From contig NZ_JBPODR010000001.1 in NCBI RefSeq assembly GCF_051201035.1, forward strand, positions 62,001-126,000: DNA of 64,000 bases, written 5' to 3'. The DNA is from Thermoanaerobacterium thermosulfurigenes. GTDB lineage: Bacteria > Bacillota > Thermoanaerobacteria > Thermoanaerobacterales > Thermoanaerobacteraceae. A model generated the notes under the pieces. It ran no database searches, had not been told where the DNA came from, and saw nothing but the letters and a program-made list of their open reading frames with translations. A program made the translations under genes and the position numbers. Of the stretch, positions 33,971-42,272 are shown in pieces (the stretch's first letter is position 1; every line of letters begins with the position of its first letter).

Positions 33971-35873
33971 AAAGGGATTTTTGCTTAATCTCTTCCAAAA
34001 TGGATGATAAAAATTCTTGCAATGATTTAGAGCCAAGATCTCCTTCTTTTCTGGACCTTACAGAAACATTTCCCGCTTCTACTTCCTTATCGCCTAATAT
34101 AAGCATGTAAGGTATTTTTTGCATCTGTGCTTCTCTTATCTTGTACCCTATTTTTTCGTTTCTATCGTCAAACTCAACCCTTATGTCATTTTCCAATAGC
34201 CTTTCATAAATATTCTGCGCATACGCCAAATGCTTATCAGAAATCGGGAGTATTTTTACCTGTACAGGAGCAAGCCATGTAGGAAAAGCACCGGCAAAGT
34301 TTTCTGTGAGAATCGCTATAAACCTTTCTATGCTGCCAAACACAACCCTGTGCAGCATGACAGGTCTATGCTTTTCTCCATCGTCGCCGACGTATTCGCA
34401 GTTAAATCTTTCAGGCATCTGAAAATCCAACTGTATCGTTCCACACTGCCATGTACGTCCTATGCTGTCCTTCAGATGGAAGTCGATCTTAGGACCGTAA
34501 AAGGCTCCATCGCCTTCATTCACTTTATAATTGAGCCCTATATGCTCCATAGCCTTTATTAAAGCATTTGTTGCCAATTCCCAGTCTTCATCAGAGCCTA
34601 TAGAATTCTCTGGCCTTGTAGAAAGCTCCACAAAATACTCAAATCCAAATATCTTGTAGAAGTAATCGATAAGTTTGATGACGCCCAGAATTTCTGATTC
34701 CACCTGATCTGGCGTCATAAACAAATGGGCATCGTCCTGCGTGAAACTCCTCACTCTCATCAGCCCATGGAGAGCACCTGATAATTCATGCCTGTGAACA
34801 AGCCCCAGTTCGCAAAGCCTAAGTGGCAGATCTCTGTAACTATGCATAGTTGAATTGTACACAAGCAAAGCACCTGGACAATTCATTGGTTTAATAGCAT
34901 AATCTTCATCATCAATCTTTGTAAAGTACATATTTTCTTTGTAGTGATCCCAATGGCCTGATCTGTGCCACAGCTCTTCGTTTAAAATTATTGGCGTCTT
35001 AATTTCCTGATAGCCTCTTTTTGCGTGTTCTTTTCTCCAAAAATCTTCTAATATATTTCTTAAGATCATTCCCTTTGGATGGAAAAACGGAAAACCTGGC
35101 CCTTCATTGTGGATGCTGAAAAGATCCAATTCCTTTCCCAATTTCCTGTGGTCTCTTTTTTTAGCTTCCTCAAGCATATTTAAGTATTCATCTAACATGC
35201 TTTTCTTAGGAAAGCTTATGCCATATATTCTTTGCAGCATCTTGTTGCGCTCATCGCCTCTCCAGTAAGCACCTGCTACCGAAAGGAGTTTTATGGATTT
35301 AACCATGCCTGTTGATGGCAAATGAGGCCCTGCGCAAAGGTCTGTAAATTCGCCTTGTCTGTAAAAAGATATTGTGGCATCCTGCGGCAAATCCTTAATA
35401 AGCTCAACTTTGTAAGGTTCACCTTTCTCTTCCATGAATTTTATAGCTTCCTCTCTTGGAAGCACAAACCTCTCAAGCTTTAAATCTTCCTTAATAATCT
35501 TATTCATCTCGTCTTCTATCTTAGAAAAATCATCAACTGTAAAAGGTTCATCAACATCAAAATCGTAGTAAAAACCATTGTCAATGGCAGGGCCTATCGT
35601 AAGCTTCACATTTTTATAAAGCCTTTTAATAGCCTGTGCCATTATATGTGATGAAGTGTGCCAGTATATCTTTTTTCCATCTTCATCATCAAAAGTCAAG
35701 ATTTCCAGCTTGCCGTCTTCGTTTATTGGTGTAAACAGCTCCACAATTCTGCCATTTAATTTGCCACCAAGTGCTTCTTTAGCAAGTTTTTGGCTTAGAC
35801 TTTTAGCGATTTCATATACGCTTATGCCACTTTCATATTCTCTTTCTGTTCCATCTTTAAGTATTATTTTCAT
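33969..35873 (-). CDS. thrS: Threonyl-tRNA synthetase
   Basis: A 634-residue class II synthetase with an N-terminal TGS domain (about 1-60), editing domain with the zinc-like HTSSHIMAQAIKRLY motif near residue 72, catalytic core (motif 2 near RVRSFTQDDAHLF, motif 3 near RVVFGSIERFIAIL) and C-terminal anticodon-binding domain (VKILPISDKHLAYAQNI). It charges tRNA-Thr. ATG 35873 follows AAAGGAGG. It is under a Thr T-box and lies downstream of ytxC and the DUF445 gene, a neighbour pair also seen near thrS in Bacillus. Confidence 0.97.
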   Translation of the reverse strand: MKIILKDGTEREYESGISVYEIAKSLSQKLAKEALGGKLNGRIVELFTPINEDGKLEILTFDDEDGKKIYWHTSSHIMAQAIKRLYKNVKLTIGPAIDNGFYYDFDVDEPFTVDDFSKIEDEMNKIIKEDLKLERFVLPREEAIKFMEEKGEPYKVELIKDLPQDATISFYRQGEFTDLCAGPHLPSTGMVKSIKLLSVAGAYWRGDERNKMLQRIYGISFPKKSMLDEYLNMLEEAKKRDHRKLGKELDLFSIHNEGPGFPFFHPKGMILRNILEDFWRKEHAKRGYQEIKTPIILNEELWHRSGHWDHYKENMYFTKIDDEDYAIKPMNCPGALLVYNSTMHSYRDLPLRLCELGLVHRHELSGALHGLMRVRSFTQDDAHLFMTPDQVESEILGVIKLIDYFYKIFGFEYFVELSTRPENSIGSDEDWELATNALIKAMEHIGLNYKVNEGDGAFYGPKIDFHLKDSIGRTWQCGTIQLDFQMPERFNCEYVGDDGEKHRPVMLHRVVFGSIERFIAILTENFAGAFPTWLAPVQVKILPISDKHLAYAQNIYERLLENDIRVEFDDRNEKIGYKIREAQMQKIPYMLILGDKEVEAGNVSVRSRKEGDLGSKSLQEFLSSILEEIKQKSL

Positions 35874-35892
35874 ATCTTGTCCTCCTTTTTAA

Positions 35893-36125
35893 ATTTAAAT
35901 AAAAGAACCTCACGCCAAAAGAGGCAGAGGTTCTGCGGTTCCACTCTCATTTATACTCTAAATTATAACGGAATTACCGATCGGATTCATCACCCGCAGC
36001 TTAGAGGTGGTCTTCGATACCAAAAATATTTGAATGATTTCAGCCTACGTCATTCAATCTCTTTGATATTTTTAGATATCTACTTTCCTCATCATCGCCA
36101 AAATATTGATTTTTTTCTATTATAT
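35893..36125 (-). promoter_or_regulatory. T-box leader, threonine-specific
   Basis: This fills the gap before thrS. The T-box AGAGTGGAACCGCAG is at 35933-35947 (minus strand). The specifier context GAAG-ACC gives the Thr codon ACC at 36009-36011. The terminator hairpin AGAACCTC/GAGGTTCT with TTTTATTT lies at 35899-35934. The same GAAG-specifier arrangement is found in the Phe leader. Confidence 0.9.
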
Positions 36126-36151
36126 AATTGATATACTGACTTGTCAATATT

Positions 36152-36751
36152 CTACAGAAGCCTTACCACAAATGCCTGTAAAATGCCGATTACAAAACCT
36201 AAAACCCCGCCTAAAATTACAATCATCTTTAATTCTTTATTAGAAACATCCAGTATAATCTTCTCCAGCTTTTCAAGCTCAAAAAGTTTTATCTTCTCCT
36301 CAACTATTTCTGCTATGCCAATCTTTTCTGACATATCGTTTAGCATCGTAGCTGCAGATTCATCCAAAAACTTCTCTGCTTCTTTGCTTACAATCCCAAC
36401 TACATAATTTACTATCATCGATTTTAATGATTTCGGTATAAATGAAGGAATATTCTTCTCAACTGTAGAATCAACGTCGTCTAATATCTTCTTTATTATA
36501 TAATTGCGATTGTCCGTATTCAAAAGCTTATCCAATATGTCGTCCATCGATACAAGTTCGTCTTCCACTACTTTTCCTATTGATGACGCTATCTCATCTC
36601 TCCTTCTTGGTATAAGCCCTTGAATAGAAATGCCAAAAATTTTTACAGGCTTTATCGGTCTAAAAAGCATGACGACAGCAATGTAATTTGTTATCCATCC
36701 AATAGCAGCACCCACAACGCCTAAAAACATCATTTGTAGAAAAAAATGCAT
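36152..36751 (-). CDS. DUF445 family membrane protein
   Basis: A 199-residue protein with a hydrophobic helix at each end (about 5-28 and 178-197) and a charged central part. The opening GAAIGWITNYIAVVMLFRPIKP is typical of the DUF445 (YheB-like) family. The function is unknown; Bacillus relatives are sporulation-linked or control-site membrane proteins. ATG 36751 follows AGGTGAT. It lies between the ytxC terminator and the thrS T-box leader, so it is probably a single-gene unit. Confidence 0.82.
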   Translation of the reverse strand: MHFFLQMMFLGVVGAAIGWITNYIAVVMLFRPIKPVKIFGISIQGLIPRRRDEIASSIGKVVEDELVSMDDILDKLLNTDNRNYIIKKILDDVDSTVEKNIPSFIPKSLKSMIVNYVVGIVSKEAEKFLDESAATMLNDMSEKIGIAEIVEEKIKLFELEKLEKIILDVSNKELKMIVILGGVLGFVIGILQAFVVRLL

Positions 36752-36809
36752 TAGATCACCTCAACAAAATAAGCTACATATATAATAACAGATTTTACTC
36801 AATAATAAA

Positions 36810-36827
36810 ACCCAGCCTAAGCTGGGC
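36810..36827 (-). terminator. Terminator after ytxC
   Basis: GCCCAGC/GCTGGGT on the minus strand, with a TTAG loop and TTTATTATT tail, directly follows the ytxC stop. Confidence 0.8.
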
Positions 36828-36828
36828 A

Positions 36829-37704
36829 TTATTTCCTTGCCTCATTTATCGTACATAAGCTGCAACCATTGCATATAAACACTTTGTTTGAAAATATTTT
36901 TTCAACAGTATCAAATACATCTTTACTTTTTATATTTTCCAACGAATGTATATATATCTTAGAAGGCGCCATTGCAATGAGTGTGCTTATAAGCATATCA
37001 TCATCTGTCAATTCTCCTCCTGTAAATTCAATTGTTATATCGCTTAAAAATTTTCCTGTTATAGGTTTTTTTTCTTTATCGTAAAATAAAAATTTTCCGC
37101 TTTTATCAACGAGGATGTTAAGAACATCTATTTTGGAGTCCTGAAGTTCTACAAAATACTTTAATAGCCCGATAAATTCATCGTATTCCTTTTGCATCAT
37201 GTATTCGTCAACCGCTCTATCCACTACCTCACTTAACTCGCCAATAAAATCCCTTAACCTGAAATTGACAAACCCTTCTATGTCAATAGTCTCATTGTCC
37301 TTTAAGAAATCCTCTATTTCCTCAAAAATTCTTTCTTTCTTAACTAATTTGAATGTCTCTCTATTTACATCGTTATCTAAAATACCTCTCGCTATGTTTT
37401 CAATCTTTCGCTTCTCATCAGAATCAAAATAGTAATAGTATTTATCTATAATCCTTTTTATCAACTTCTTGTCGATCTGATTGACTATTACATCAGAAAT
37501 CATATCAGATACATGCTCTTTTATTTTAGCTATATTTTTACTCGAAACTCTGTCCTCTACGTCTATATTAAAAAAAGTAATGTTACCACGATTATCTAAA
37601 TTTACAGTAAAATCTAACCCTTTATTTTTCATATATTCTAATTCATTGTTAAAAACACTGCCACTTAATAAAGCATTTGGGATACCGATAGACAAAAGCT
37701 GCAT
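36829..37704 (-). CDS. ytxC: Putative sporulation protein YtxC
   Basis: A 291-residue protein with no signal peptide or membrane helix. The helical middle (DVIVNQIDKKLIKRIIDKYY, KRKIENIARGILDND, VNFRLRDFIGELSEVVDRAVDEY) and the DLLKYFVELQ-like stretch are characteristic of YtxC. A C-terminal sequence ends FICNGCSLCTI. Its role in sporulation is known only by association. The start is ATG 37704 after AAGGGAG; GTG 37713 would overlap that site. The proximity to thrS matches Bacillus gene order. Confidence 0.82.
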   Translation of the reverse strand: MQLLSIGIPNALLSGSVFNNELEYMKNKGLDFTVNLDNRGNITFFNIDVEDRVSSKNIAKIKEHVSDMISDVIVNQIDKKLIKRIIDKYYYYFDSDEKRKIENIARGILDNDVNRETFKLVKKERIFEEIEDFLKDNETIDIEGFVNFRLRDFIGELSEVVDRAVDEYMMQKEYDEFIGLLKYFVELQDSKIDVLNILVDKSGKFLFYDKEKKPITGKFLSDITIEFTGGELTDDDMLISTLIAMAPSKIYIHSLENIKSKDVFDTVEKIFSNKVFICNGCSLCTINEARK

Positions 37705-37758
37705 TTTTCTCACTCCCTTCGTTAGTAGTATGTGCTTTTAAGTCTTTTCTTTGCATCA

Positions 37759-38493
37759 TCAGTAGAGTGGAATAATGGAACCTATGTCTTTTACTTCACC
37801 AGATGACAAAAAAATTATTTCTTTGTTTTTATATTTCAAAAAATCAATTATTTTCTTGTATTCGTTGTGATATCTTAAATCTCCAGCAACGCAAAAAACA
37901 TCTTTATCTATAAGTCCAGACGCTCCTCCTATAAATCCATAATCAAATCCATCAAGCTTTATACAGCCTTGTTCAATCAAAAGGCAGTCAAACCCTTCTT
38001 TAGAAGCCGTCTTATAAATACCTGTGTCTGATGTTATGAAACTTATATTGTCCACAATTGCTATATTGCACTTGGTATATCCTTGCTTAACGTGTATAAA
38101 TTTTACTCCTTTGTTCTCTAATACTTCCCTTAACACGGGATCGGTATACTTTAAATTGTGAAAAGCATAATCGCCTAATCTTGCTACATTATATGCTATA
38201 TTGCCAGGATAGTTTCTACTTAGTACAGTCTTGCCAAATATTACTTCCAAATTTAAGTCTTTGATTTTTTTAACAAAGTTTCCATTAATATCAGGTGCTA
38301 AAACTACCTGACCGTCACCTACATTATGCATTATTATATCTGGATGATATGATATGGCTTCGTAGAGAGAACTATGTCTTTCTGTCATTACGACTTCTAT
38401 TCCTATCTTTTTCAATGAATTAGCTACATCACAATGCCTTCCATCGACGACGACACACCGTACTTTTTTGTCAGGTACATAAGGATTTTTCAA
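37759..38493 (-). CDS. Uncharacterised protein, probable DUF6873 / GME-fold family
   Basis: A 244-residue cytosolic protein of unknown function. Repeated beta-alpha units with conserved polar segments (VVVDGRHCDV, DIIMHNVGDGQVVLAPDIN, HVKQGYTKCNIAIVD, DYGFIGGASGLI) recall the guanidine-group-modifying-enzyme fold, as in the DUF6873 family; I rate this recollection as moderate. Start codon TTG 38493 lies nine bases after AGGAGG. It is between the response regulator-GGDEF gene and ytxC. Confidence 0.65.
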   Translation of the reverse strand: MKNPYVPDKKVRCVVVDGRHCDVANSLKKIGIEVVMTERHSSLYEAISYHPDIIMHNVGDGQVVLAPDINGNFVKKIKDLNLEVIFGKTVLSRNYPGNIAYNVARLGDYAFHNLKYTDPVLREVLENKGVKFIHVKQGYTKCNIAIVDNISFITSDTGIYKTASKEGFDCLLIEQGCIKLDGFDYGFIGGASGLIDKDVFCVAGDLRYHNEYKKIIDFLKYKNKEIIFLSSGEVKDIGSIIPLY

Positions 38494-38535
38494 AAATAAA
38501 ACCTCCTAAAAAAAATCAGCATACCTACCGTATGC

Positions 38536-39468
38536 CTAACATTTCCTTCTATCTTTTAAGTATTTACTTCCTTCCATAGACTTAAGCTTCCTCTTAATCT
38601 CTGCAGCTACTGCACTTATCTGCAGCTCATTATCAAAATTCCTGTTTTCGTTCGTCACAACAGCTATAGATATTGAAACGAATGGAAATCTCTGTATTTC
38701 TCCTCGCCTATTTATGACTTCTATATAGCCATTGGCCAAATCCTCATCATCGTAATACCTCTTTATATCCTCATCAAAGGTATTTATTATATAATTGCAT
38801 ATATCATCGATTTTATCTGGAGTAGTTATTATTATAAAGTCATCTCCGCCTATATGCCCTAAAAAATCGTTGGGATTTCCACATTTAAAAAGGGCATCTT
38901 TCAAAATCCTGGCTGTCTGCCTTATTATTTTATCGCCACGTGAAAATCCGTAGTAATCATTAAATGACTTAAAATTATCCAAGTCTATGTACAAAACGGC
39001 GTACAAGAGCCCATTTTTTATGCGCCTTCTTATCTCATACTTTATGTCAATATTGCCTCTAAGTCCTGTAAGTGGATTGGCCATTCTATTGTGCTCGATC
39101 CTCTGAAACAGATTTTTCACTTGTGCAAGAAGTTCTTTTTCATTGAATGGCTTTGTTATGTAGGCATCAGCGCCTAACTCCAACCCGTGCAGTTTCTCTT
39201 CATAATTGTCACTGGATGTCAAAAGTATGACAGGCACCAATTGATTTTCTTCTTCATCCCTCAATATTCTAAGTAAGTCAAATCCACTAAGACCAGGCAT
39301 GACTACATCAAGTATGACCATATCCGGCAAAATACGTCTATACAACTTTAAAGCCTCATCACCATCTTGTGACTCGTAAATTTTATACCCGGCACTGCCT
39401 AAAATGTTTTTTAAAATAGTCCTGCTTAGCTTATCATCATCAACGATCAATATACTTTTTTCATTCAC
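38536..39468 (-). CDS. Response regulator with GGDEF domain (probable diguanylate cyclase)
   Basis: A 310-residue protein. An N-terminal receiver (about 1-120) has the phospho-acceptor Asp54 in VILDVVMPG and a conserved Lys in ITKPFNE. A GGDEF domain (about 130-305) has the active-site GGDDF at 207-211 and LDNFKSFNDYYGFSRGD as the metal/base segment. The RxxD inhibitory site expected five residues before GGDDF is absent, so product feedback is unlikely. The start is GTG 39468, six bases after GGGGGA; the ATG at 39498 has no ribosome site. No partner kinase is adjacent. Confidence 0.88.
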   Translation of the reverse strand: MNEKSILIVDDDKLSRTILKNILGSAGYKIYESQDGDEALKLYRRILPDMVILDVVMPGLSGFDLLRILRDEEENQLVPVILLTSSDNYEEKLHGLELGADAYITKPFNEKELLAQVKNLFQRIEHNRMANPLTGLRGNIDIKYEIRRRIKNGLLYAVLYIDLDNFKSFNDYYGFSRGDKIIRQTARILKDALFKCGNPNDFLGHIGGDDFIIITTPDKIDDICNYIINTFDEDIKRYYDDEDLANGYIEVINRRGEIQRFPFVSISIAVVTNENRNFDNELQISAVAAEIKRKLKSMEGSKYLKDRRKC

Positions 39469-39628
39469 ATTACTTCCCCCAAAATCTTTTTCACCCATAA
39501 TAAATTATATTTAAGACTTGTAAGAATGATTCGCTCCAAATGCAAATAAAAAATAATAACCAATATATTACATCACTAATAAATTATAATATTGAAGAAG
39601 GCAATAGTCAATAAAATATAAGAAAAAT

Positions 39629-39705
39629 GGCAGGTTTGATGCTCTGCCATAATCGACTTTTGCAAATTTACCAAAATACTCCACCATATCTTGTTGATAC
39701 CTGCC
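39629..39705 (-). other. Wide inverted repeat in the non-coding stretch 39469-39925
   Basis: GGCAGGT and ACCTGCC flank 63 bases, and the 3' copy runs into ATTTTTCTTATATTTT on the minus strand, so it could act as a weak terminator for the broken gene upstream. The rest of the 457-base gap, apart from the GH1 start described separately, holds nothing I can identify. Confidence 0.4.
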
Positions 39706-39706
39706 T

Positions 39707-39808
39707 TTAGATAATAGACATAGTCCTGCCATCCTCGTTGTAAGCACCTTCAACTTGATGCGAAGCCGTAGCCACGCCAAACAAAAAATCTTTGCTAAAG
39801 TCTGACAT
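39707..39808 (-). pseudogene. N-terminal remnant of a GH1 beta-glucosidase
   Basis: An ATG at 39808, six bases after a strong GGGAGG site, opens MSDFSKDFLFGVATASHQVE and continues GAYNEDGRTMSII before a TAA. This is the conserved start of glycoside hydrolase family 1 enzymes (typically DFLWG-ATAS-YQIEGA-NEDGR-PSIWD). Only 33 codons remain; the other ~400 residues, including the catalytic glutamates, are not found downstream in any frame. The gene was most likely lost by a deletion ending right after SI(W). Confidence 0.8.
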
Positions 39809-39925
39809 TTCACATCCTCCCATAAATTATCTATTACAATTATACCATATATTTACTATTAATAAAAAGAAAATAGACAAAAAAAATACAGGTATATACC
39901 TTTCGTACATACCCTTTCTAATACA

Positions 39926-40129
39926 CTACGCATTTACTAATTTTATGGCACCGTGTGGACAATACCTGGTACAAACGCCGCATCCAGTGCATTTTTCTTT
40001 ATCTACATTTACCTCAACTTGAAACAAGCCCTTTCTTGTTAACTTAAATGCGCCAAATTTGCAACTGTGGCTTGCTGGGCAAAACGGTGATCTATCGCAT
40101 ATTTCTTGATCTACATATGCATACCTCAT
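39926..40129 (-). CDS. Small 4Fe-4S ferredoxin-like protein with one atypical cluster motif
   Basis: A 67-residue protein. The C-terminal motif CTGCGVCTRYCPHGAI (Cys47, 50, 53, 57) is a canonical 4Fe-4S site. The N-terminal half has Cys11, Cys17 and Cys23 in a CX5CX5C spacing, not the usual CX2CX2C, so it may bind a second cluster differently or none. It could carry electrons for an oxidoreductase, but no partner is adjacent. ATG 40129 follows AAAGGAGG. It has its own strong promoter with an overlapping inverted repeat (see 40170-40227). Confidence 0.82.
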   Translation of the reverse strand: MRYAYVDQEICDRSPFCPASHSCKFGAFKLTRKGLFQVEVNVDKEKCTGCGVCTRYCPHGAIKLVNA

Positions 40130-40169
40130 ATCATTTCCTCCTTTAGTCTATCAATATTTTATTATACCC

Positions 40170-40227
40170 CCCTACTGTAGTAGGGTTGTCTGTATACATT
40201 ATACTTGTCTTTCGCTTTATTTGTCAA
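40170..40227 (-). promoter_or_regulatory. Strong promoter with CsoR-like operator before the ferredoxin-like gene
   Basis: TTGACA (40222-40227) and TATAAT (40198-40203) are consensus sigma-A boxes with an 18-base spacer, read on the minus strand. Just downstream, about at and after the start point, CCCTACTGTAGTAGGG (40170-40185) is a perfect six-base-arm repeat next to a C/G-run (ACCCCCC on the plus strand). G/C-run half-sites of this kind are typical of CsoR-family operators; the assignment is inferred. Confidence 0.65.
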
Positions 40228-40245
40228 GATATTTTTATAGATCAT

Positions 40246-42087
40246 CTATAAAATTCTTATCTTGTACTTTAAAAGCCATTCATTTACTTGTATAAGGTAT
40301 GCATATAACTGAGGACCACCCATAAGTTGAGAAAACCATGCTGGGTCGTAATCTTTCGCATCAGTATCTATGAGATTTTGAACTTCATTTTTGTTGACTA
40401 ATTGTAAAATCGGTGAAGACGGATCGTCAATAATCCTTTGAAGCCAACTTTTTACCTTCTCTTTAAAAACTGGATTATGTGTCTTAGGATATGGACTTTT
40501 TTTCCTTTCTACTACTATATCAGGTATATATCCTCTTAACGATTCTCTCAAAAGGCCTTTCTCTCTGTTGTGGAGATTTTTCATATCCCACGGAATATTC
40601 CAGACATACTCCACTATCCTATGATCCAAAAACGGCACCCTGACTTCAAGACCTGACGCCATGCTCATCCTATCCATCCTATCCAGAAGCATGGAAAGAA
40701 ATCTCGTCTGGTTTAGATAAAATATCTCTCTCATACGAGAAGATGCTTTATCTTCTCCTGAAAGCTTAGGTACTTCCATTAATGCTTCATTGTACCGATC
40801 GTTTAAGTACTCTGTTGGACGGATCTTTTTTACAACATCTTTAGATAAAAGATTCATTCTTTTTTCAACCATTCTTATCCATGGAAAAGTGCCTGACTCG
40901 ATGGCATCTTTATTTCTGAACCATGGATAGCCTCCAAACACCTCATCAGCACCTTCACCTGACAGTGCAACTTTTACATCCTTTTTGACTTCTCTCAAAA
41001 ATAAGTACAAAGACGAATCAACATCAGCCATTCCCGGCAAATCGCGGGCATAAAGAGCAGGTAATAGGGCATCTGCCAGTTCTTCATTATCTACATAGAC
41101 ATAATTATGAGCCGTATCTATTTCTTTTGAAACAGCTTCAACTAAATCTGAATCGCTATTTGGCTGAAATTGATTTGGTTTAAAGTATTTATCGTTTCCA
41201 ATGTAATCTACCGAATATGTTATAAGCTTGCTGCCTAATTTCTTTAACTTTTCATTGGCAAAGGCAGAAACCGCAGTAGAGTCTAATCCACCAGAAAGCA
41301 ACGAGCACAGCGGCACATCTGAAACAAGCTGACGCTTTGAGGCATCATCTAAAAGATACCGAATTTTTTCCATCGTAATTTTAAGGTCATCTTCATGGTC
41401 TTTACTTACCAATGACCAATATCTCTCAATTTTTATTCCGCCTTTGTTAAACGTAAGAGAATGGCCCGGCTTTAACTCATATATGTCACGAAAAATGCCA
41501 ATCCCCGGCGTCCTGGTAGGACCCATGACAAAAATCTCTGCAAGTCCTTCTTCATCCACTGCGGCCTGAACGTATGGATGTGCTAAAATCGCTTTGATTT
41601 CCGAGCCGAAAATGAGAGAACCATTCTTATAAGTATAAAAAAGAGGTTTAACACCTATCCTATCCCTTGAAAGAAAAAGCTTATTCTCATAATCATCCCA
41701 TACCGCAAATGCATATATGCCATTTAACTTGTGGACACAATCACTTCCCCATTCGATGTATGAAGTCAACAAAACTTCTGTATCTGAATGACCATTGAAT
41801 TTGTAACCTAACGACCTAAGCTCATCCCTTATTTCCTCCGTATTGTACAATTCGCCATTGTATATTATCACGTACTTTCTCTCGCCAAACTCTTTAATCA
41901 TTGGCTGTTCACCGCCCTCAGGGTCAATTACTATAAGCCTTGTCTGTGCAAAACCACAATGGGTCGAAAACCATGTACCCCAGCTATCAGGTCCTCTATT
42001 CCTAAGTCTTTCTCCCATTGCAACTACTATGTTTTTCCTATTTATCACTTCTTCATCAAAGCTTACCCATCCTGCTATTCCGCACAT
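40246..42087 (-). CDS. asnB: Asparagine synthetase (glutamine-hydrolysing)
   Basis: A 613-residue AsnB. The start is ATG 42087 so that the mature protein begins with Cys, the class II amidotransferase nucleophile (MCGIAGWVS); AAAGGAG lies eight bases before. The glutaminase domain covers about 1-210 (NGELYN, GHSDTEVLL). The synthetase domain has the PP-loop SGGLDSTAVSAF near 255 and GEGADEVFGGYPWFR. It transfers amide nitrogen from glutamine to aspartate with ATP. Single gene, next to the ammonium transport cluster. Confidence 0.96.
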   Translation of the reverse strand: MCGIAGWVSFDEEVINRKNIVVAMGERLRNRGPDSWGTWFSTHCGFAQTRLIVIDPEGGEQPMIKEFGERKYVIIYNGELYNTEEIRDELRSLGYKFNGHSDTEVLLTSYIEWGSDCVHKLNGIYAFAVWDDYENKLFLSRDRIGVKPLFYTYKNGSLIFGSEIKAILAHPYVQAAVDEEGLAEIFVMGPTRTPGIGIFRDIYELKPGHSLTFNKGGIKIERYWSLVSKDHEDDLKITMEKIRYLLDDASKRQLVSDVPLCSLLSGGLDSTAVSAFANEKLKKLGSKLITYSVDYIGNDKYFKPNQFQPNSDSDLVEAVSKEIDTAHNYVYVDNEELADALLPALYARDLPGMADVDSSLYLFLREVKKDVKVALSGEGADEVFGGYPWFRNKDAIESGTFPWIRMVEKRMNLLSKDVVKKIRPTEYLNDRYNEALMEVPKLSGEDKASSRMREIFYLNQTRFLSMLLDRMDRMSMASGLEVRVPFLDHRIVEYVWNIPWDMKNLHNREKGLLRESLRGYIPDIVVERKKSPYPKTHNPVFKEKVKSWLQRIIDDPSSPILQLVNKNEVQNLIDTDAKDYDPAWFSQLMGGPQLYAYLIQVNEWLLKYKIRIL

Positions 42088-42225
42088 CGTATCAGCTCCT
42101 TTCGAAATAATAATAAGGGTAGCCATATTGATTGATATTGAATTTCATCTGTTTGTAGTATATGTAGAAAGGGTAAAAATGTGAAAATTCTTGGTGATAC
42201 TTACCTTGCCAAAGCATTTGCTATG

Positions 42226-42255
42226 TAAAAAAACTCCCACCATAAAAGATGGGAG
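42226..42255 (-). terminator. Terminator after the FliD-like gene
   Basis: On the minus strand CTCCCATC pairs with GGTGGGAG (one G-U pair), then TTTTTTT follows, 18 bases past the stop. Confidence 0.85.
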
Positions 42256-42272
42256 ATTTCTTTAATTCTTTG

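Noticed and set aside
39568..39813. An 81-residue minus-strand open frame covering the GH1 stub
   Set aside because: The GH1 match with the proper GGGAGG spacing is in another frame; the 81-residue frame has no family match or ribosome site.
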